A DNA stretch of 64,000 nucleotides from Halichondria panicea. Its lineage: Eukaryota; Porifera; Demospongiae; Suberitida; Halichondriidae. Positions 59,827 through 64,000 of this stretch are shown piece after piece. Below the pieces are notes generated by a model. The model was not told the origin of the DNA. It did not search any database and saw only the letters and a program-made list of their open reading frames with translations. Made by a program: the position numbers and the translations under genes. Location: the NCBI RefSeq assembly GCF_963675165.1, contig NC_087391.1, forward strand, positions 5,798,126 through 5,862,125. The letters are read 5' to 3'. Position 1 is the stretch's first letter. Each line of letters begins with the position of its first letter.

Positions 59827-60462
59827 TTAAATATCATCTAATAGTGAGTCCACAAGGAATGAGCTAGAGGGTGGTGGTGGCTCTAAATGGTCAGAGGGAG
59901 AATGGGACACAAGGAATGAGCTAGAGGGTAGTGGTGGCTCTAAATGGTCAGAGGGAGAATGGGACACAAGGAATGAGCTAGAGGGTGGTGGTGGCTCTAA
60001 ATGGTCAGAGGGAGAATGGGACACAAGGAATGAGCTAGAGGGTGGTGGTGGCTCTAAATGGTCAGAGGGAGAATGGGACACAAGGAATGAGCTAGAGGGT
60101 GGTGGTGGCTCTAAATGGTCAGAGGGAGAATGGGACACAAGGAATGAGCTAGAGGGGGGTGGTGGCTCTAAATGGTCAGAGGGAGAATGGGACACAAGGA
60201 ATGAGCTAGAGGGGGGTGGTGGCTCTAAAATAATGGTCAGAGGGAGAATGGGACACAAGGAATGAGCTAGAGGGTGGTGGTGGCTCTAAATGGTCAGAGG
60301 GAGAATGGGACACAAGGAATGAGTTAGAGGGTGGTGGTGGCTCTAAATGGTCAGAGGGAGAATGGGACACAAGGAATGAGCTAGAGGGGGGTGGTGGCTC
60401 TAAATGGTCAGAGGGAGAATGGGACAAAATGTCAGACAGTCCAAATCCTGAGAGTCTGTGTA
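59827..60462 (-). pseudogene. Copy of the bHLH gene 3' end with expanded 57-bp coding repeat
   Basis: The outer parts match the terminal exon of the bHLH gene: ATATCATCTAATAGTGAGTC (stop region) on the left and AATGTCAGACAGTCCAAATC on the right, as at 61385-61500. Between them a 57-bp unit encoding SHSPSDHLEPPPPSSSFLV is repeated about ten times, mostly in frame. One unit near 60230 has a small insertion (AAATAATGG) that shifts the frame. No upstream exon is copied, so this is not a working gene. Confidence 0.85.
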
Positions 60463-60520
60463 AAAATTTATTAGAATGAACAGATCAGAAATACACAAAT
60501 GTAATTGTTCGCTGAATATA

Positions 60521-61384
60521 ACTAGTGTTCAAGCTGGCGCTGTGCTAATGCCTCTCGCCATGTTTTTGCTTTCGCTCAAAAGTATTAGAGTGTTATCTAT
60601 AATGAATTTTATATTAAAGTTAGCTTATCTATATAAAGTCACTGAGAAGAAAAGACTTATTTACATGCATCTATTGTAAGTTATTATTTTTTGTATTATG
60701 TGGCTTACCAGGACATCAAGAAAGAAGAAAATTGATTCTTCCAGGATCTGTAGTTCAGTGTATATAATATCTAAGAAGAAAAGACCTGTGTACATGCATA
60801 TTGTTATCTATATTGTTATATGGTAGTGTTTTGTGGCTTACCAGGCCCTCAAGACAAAGATGATTCTGCCAGGAGGATCTGGATCTGGATCTTGGATATT
60901 ATTTTCTCACACATGGGGAATGAGCGCGCATGCGCATTACATCCACAGGAATAATTAAAGGGTGTGTCCAAAGAGATCAATTTTACAAATGGCTACTGTA
61001 CTGCTAGCTAGCTGTTTTAACAGATATTTTCTGAGTATTGTAGCTAACAAAAAGCTAGCGCTTTAGTGCAAGGCTAACTCATATGTTGAATAGAAAGTTT
61101 GTGCGGACAGATGATGCTATGAAAGATTCTGAAGAGACTGCAACAGCCTTCAATGTGAGTCAAACTAGCCATAACTCGAGAAAGAAGCTTTAGTTTGCTA
61201 ATCCACGAATCAAAATCCAAGAGAACGTGGCTAGAAGCCTATAAAAGCTGTTAGTTTTCGTCGCATTGTAACCGTTGAGCAGTTATAGCTGGAATACACA
61301 CACACACACACAGACAGACACACACACAGTCAGCTTTACCGTATCCCTCGTGCGGCTACGCCTCGAGGCATAATTATAAAAATA
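60521..61384. other. Spacer left of the bHLH gene
   Basis: Contains an internal duplication (AAGAAGAAAAGACTTATTTACATGC near 60650 in two parts resembling a stretch near 60775), a GCGCATGCGC palindrome at 60926-60935, a dispersed-repeat fragment at 61150-61330 with CCATAACTCGAGAAAGAAGC, and CCTCGTGCGGCTACGCCTCG at 61348-61367. No gene seen. Confidence 0.45.
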
Positions 61385-62612
61385 TTAAATATCATCTAAT
61401 AGTGAGTCCACAAGGAATGAGCTAGAGGGTGGTGGTGGCTCTAAATGGTCAGAGGGAGAATGAGACAAAATGTCAGACAGTCCAAATCCTGAGAGTCTGT
61501 GGGGGGGCTCAGAGTAAGGTCTCCACACAGACGTATGTGGGGGGTATGACTCGTATGACACCACATGTGGGTCACGTGACATCAACTGAGGATCATGTGA
61601 TACAGGACCCCCTGGGTTGTAGTCTTGCATGTATCGAGAGTAATCGTTAGTCGAGTGTGTGGGGGGTATATAGCCTGTCTCCCTGGGGGGTCCTTCACTG
61701 TACTGCTGGTATGGTGGTGTCTGATAAGGCTTGTATCTCACTCCATACGGAGTTCTCTCTGTAGGGGACTGAGGGACTGGATCTCTCAACCATGGTTGTA
61801 CGATACCACCAGTGGTAGGCGGAGGGTTGGTAGAGGGTGTAGGCTTACAGGCTAATAATGATGCTACAGTCCATGTCTGACCCTCCTGAGAGCTGCTGGT
61901 AGTGGTAGCGGCTGGTACCTCCTCTTGTACTGGTGTCATGATCGAGTGGAGCTCCTTCAACAGAAGATTCTCTAGTCTCAGTGAAGCCAGTGTTGCCCTC
62001 AGATCACCTACACACAGGGAGCTGTGTACAAGAGGACGCTACACACTAGTAGACACTCACTCTCTGTTGAACTGCTTTGTCCTCTCAACTCTTCATTCTC
62101 CTGAGTCAACTTCTTGATGTGATTAATAGCTCCCTCCAGCACATCCCCATGGCGCTGTGTATGTGTGTGGGCGGTGTGTGTATGCGTGGGGGGTGGGTGG
62201 GCGGTGTGTGTGTGTGTGTGCAGACAGGTACCCACCACTCTACCAAGGATCTTAAAGGGCAGACAGGACTCTAATTGTGAAATAGCTGTTGTTATCTTCA
62301 ACTTCCTCCGACGCTCAATCTCTTTGTGTGCCTGGCCTCTCTTGGTTGCCACGGCTACAGAGCTCTCATTGGCTGGAGCTTCCGATGTCTTTTTGGCAGT
62401 GGGTAATCGGATGACATGTGTAGGGGATGAGAGGTCAAAGGTGACACCATTCACCACATATGGCATTGCACATGTAGCGTCCCCCGTCCTGTGTACGTGT
62501 GTGTGAGTGGGTGTGTGTACGTGTGTGTGAGTGGGTGTGTGTGTGTGTGAGGTGGGACTCACTTCTTCTGAGGGAGGACGACCATTACTGGCTTCAACTT
62601 CTCCTCTGTCAT
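61385..62612 (-). CDS. bHLH leucine-zipper transcription factor
   Basis: Exons: 62563-62612, 62236-62488, 62061-62154, 61385-62007. The protein opens MTEEKLKPVMVVLPQKK. The basic region and helix 1 are RGQAHKEIERRRKLKITTAI, the loop follows SQLESCLPFK, helix 2 is GDVLEGAINHIKKLTQENEE, and a leucine-rich zipper follows (LRATLASLRLENLLLKELHS). The C-terminal half is Pro/Ser/Tyr-rich and ends SSSFLVDSLLDDI. His and Glu of the E-box-reading pattern are present, but the third residue, usually Arg, is Lys. The layout suggests a USF- or MITF-type class B factor; I cannot choose a subfamily. One SHSPSDHLEPPPPSSSFLV unit is present here, the seed of the array at 59.83-60.46 kb. Confidence 0.75.
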
Positions 62613-62951
62613 GTCTAGTGCAGCTAGTGCTAGCTAGCTAGGATCTAGGAGTCTCGAAGTATTGGTGGGCGTGGTTATTATTAGCCTCGAGTCTTAGTCC
62701 ATCCAGCGTCCTAAAATAGAGGAGGCTGACAGGCCGGATGTTTCCCAAACTAACGACATGAACATAATAATTTGTTTTGTTAATGATCTTTACCCATTGT
62801 TTGTTGGACTCGAGCACAAATCTTTCCTCTTATATACTAAACTAGCAGATAGAGATCACAATAATAATTATTGAAATTGCAAATTAATGGAGATTGCAAA
62901 TAATAAAAGCAGACACATGATACACTAGCTATAATTATATAATAGGTTGGT
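62613..62951. promoter_or_regulatory. Spacer between ARFGAP1 3' end and bHLH start
   Basis: Should contain the bHLH promoter and the ARFGAP1 3' flank. No coding sequence seen. AATAATAAT-type stretches near 62860-62900 may hold the ARFGAP1 poly(A) signal on the minus strand. Confidence 0.35.
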
Positions 62952-64000
62952 TCAGTTTGCCTTGAGGTCGACATTGCTCCAATCCTCGTTACCCCAATCC
63001 TCCCAACCATCAGTCTTGCCTCCACTTTCTCTAGTCTCGCCTCCACTCTCTTTATTAGCAGCAGTGTCTTCAGTCCAACCAGAGCCCCAATCTTGTGTGG
63101 ACCAATCATCATCCATGAGGTTATGTCCTGTGCTCACTACAGTAGTACCACCTGTGCTACCATAACCCCGGGTCTGGGAGGGAGGAGATGCATCAAATGA
63201 TATCAGCGATGGTTCCTCTTCTGCTGGGGTCTTGTGTTTCTTTGATTTCTTCTTTCGGCTCTTTTTCGGCTTCTCATAAACTGCAGCATCGTCTATTGCA
63301 TCACCATTGTCATGGTGATCGTGGATGTTTGGACCGTCGCCTAGGAGATCGTCAATATCGCGAGGATACTCGTCCTTATCATCTTCTTGTTGTTGTTGCT
63401 TGGTGTGTTGACTGATCTCTGTATCACTGTCATCAGAAGGTTCTCTCTCCATCTTGAAGGAATGCTTCACCTGGACATGTATGGAGGGGGGGATTGTATC
63501 ACACAGACTATGTAGCCACAAGCCCTTGCTGATATCACACAGGTTATGTATAATGATCACCTTAGCAGCTAGTCCTGATGCAGAGGTCTTCATATCATCC
63601 CAGAGGTGACCTTCCTTGACCTTTTGTTTAGTTGGTTCCACCACCTTCTCATTCATGTATCGACCAAACGTGTGTGCCTGCAATAATGTGTGTAGCTAGT
63701 CTCTGCTCCACACTCACACACTACATACTGTTGTGCAGCTAGTCTCTCCTCCACACTCACACACTATGTACGTACCTTCTCAGATGTGGGTTGTAAGACA
63801 TTCTTCTGAATGGAGGTGCCAGCTTGAGATGCCCAGCTACTTGCATTGGACGTGAATGAGCTCCAGCCCTGTAGTATAGAGGTAGAGGCAACAAAGGTGG
63901 AGTGGAGGACCTACCGTGCTGATGGAACCCCAAGTGTTTGAGAGGAACTCCGATTCTTCTTTCTTTGGTGCCTCCACAGTGTTCCCAAATCCACCGTAGC
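62952..64000 (-). CDS. ARFGAP1: ARF GTPase-activating protein 1, C-terminal part
   Basis: ARFGAP1 stimulates GTP hydrolysis on ARF1 at Golgi membranes. Visible exons: 63915 to beyond 64000, 63776-63868, 63561-63677, 62952-63470. The peptide has FLSNTWGSISTGWSSFTSNA then SSWASQAGTSIQ, a Trp/Ser/Thr-rich curvature-sensing (ALPS-like) segment. Next come NEKVVEPTKQKVKEGHLWDD and SGLAAKV, which parallel NENVLKPAQEKVKEGKIFDD in human ARFGAP1. The long last exon is acidic with a Lys cluster (KPKKSRKKKSKKHK) and ends with DDDWSTQDWGSGW and WGNEDWSNVDLKAN, tryptophan motifs that bind coat or adaptor proteins. The zinc-finger GAP domain lies outside the window. No break is seen. Confidence 0.85.

Noticed and set aside
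59827-60258. Proline-rich SHSPSDHLEP repeat protein as an independent gene
   Set aside because: It lacks a promoter-side exon or start of its own and is explained as an expanded copy of the bHLH gene's last exon.

Overview
The window is animal nuclear DNA. Almost every gene is broken by short GT-AG introns, and the recognisable genes include animal-type STN1, ADCY10 (soluble adenylyl cyclase), ATG2, ARFGAP1, ADPGK and MRM2. High gene density, compact introns, large cysteine-rich multidomain membrane proteins, a GH63-like glucosidase of a type missing from mammals, and abundant minisatellites and small inverted-repeat elements suggest an early-branching marine animal. A sponge is my best guess; this is an inference, not proven by the sequence. 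All gene models were spliced by eye from the six reading frames.

Layout, left to right. 0-5.2 kb: the 5' end of STN1 (-), then a transmembrane WAP/thyroglobulin-1 protein gene (+). 5.6-10.4 kb: fumarate hydratase (+) and two tandem paralogues for secreted sushi-like proteins (+). 10.6-16.5 kb: a mucin-like membrane protein (-), MRM2 (-), one doubtful small exon (+) and a GYP/Q-rich small protein (-). 16.9-18.6 kb: ADPGK (+). 18.9-28.2 kb: a very large gene (-) for a transmembrane array of protease-inhibitor-type modules (WAP, Kunitz, thyroglobulin-1, VWC/antistasin-like, LDLa) ending in a SEA-like region and a membrane helix. 28.5-35.0 kb: ADCY10 (+). 35.0-36.9 kb: repeats, a duplicated ATG2 3' end and an orphan exon. 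36.9-48.9 kb: complete ATG2 (-). 49.3-51.1 kb: an unrecognised gene fragment (-) with a 95-bp array. 51.1-53.9 kb: mostly unassigned DNA with an inverted duplication. 53.9-59.7 kb: GH63-like glucosidase (+) with one frameshift. 59.8-62.6 kb: a bHLH-zipper factor (-) and an expanded copy of its 3' end. 63.0-64.0 kb: 3' half of ARFGAP1 (-).

The genes do not form one pathway. The two WAP/thyroglobulin membrane proteins share domains, intron phases and a 19/20 identical promoter word, so they look like one family.

The most unusual feature is that at least eight intronic tandem arrays abut exons and carry copies of the splice site plus adjacent exon bases. I regard these junction-anchored minisatellites as the strongest lead. 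Other leads are an in-frame duplication of the SAM-binding motif of MRM2, loss of the bicarbonate-site arginine in ADCY10, two inverted-repeat transposable elements with clear target duplications, and a coding 57-bp repeat copied out of the bHLH gene.
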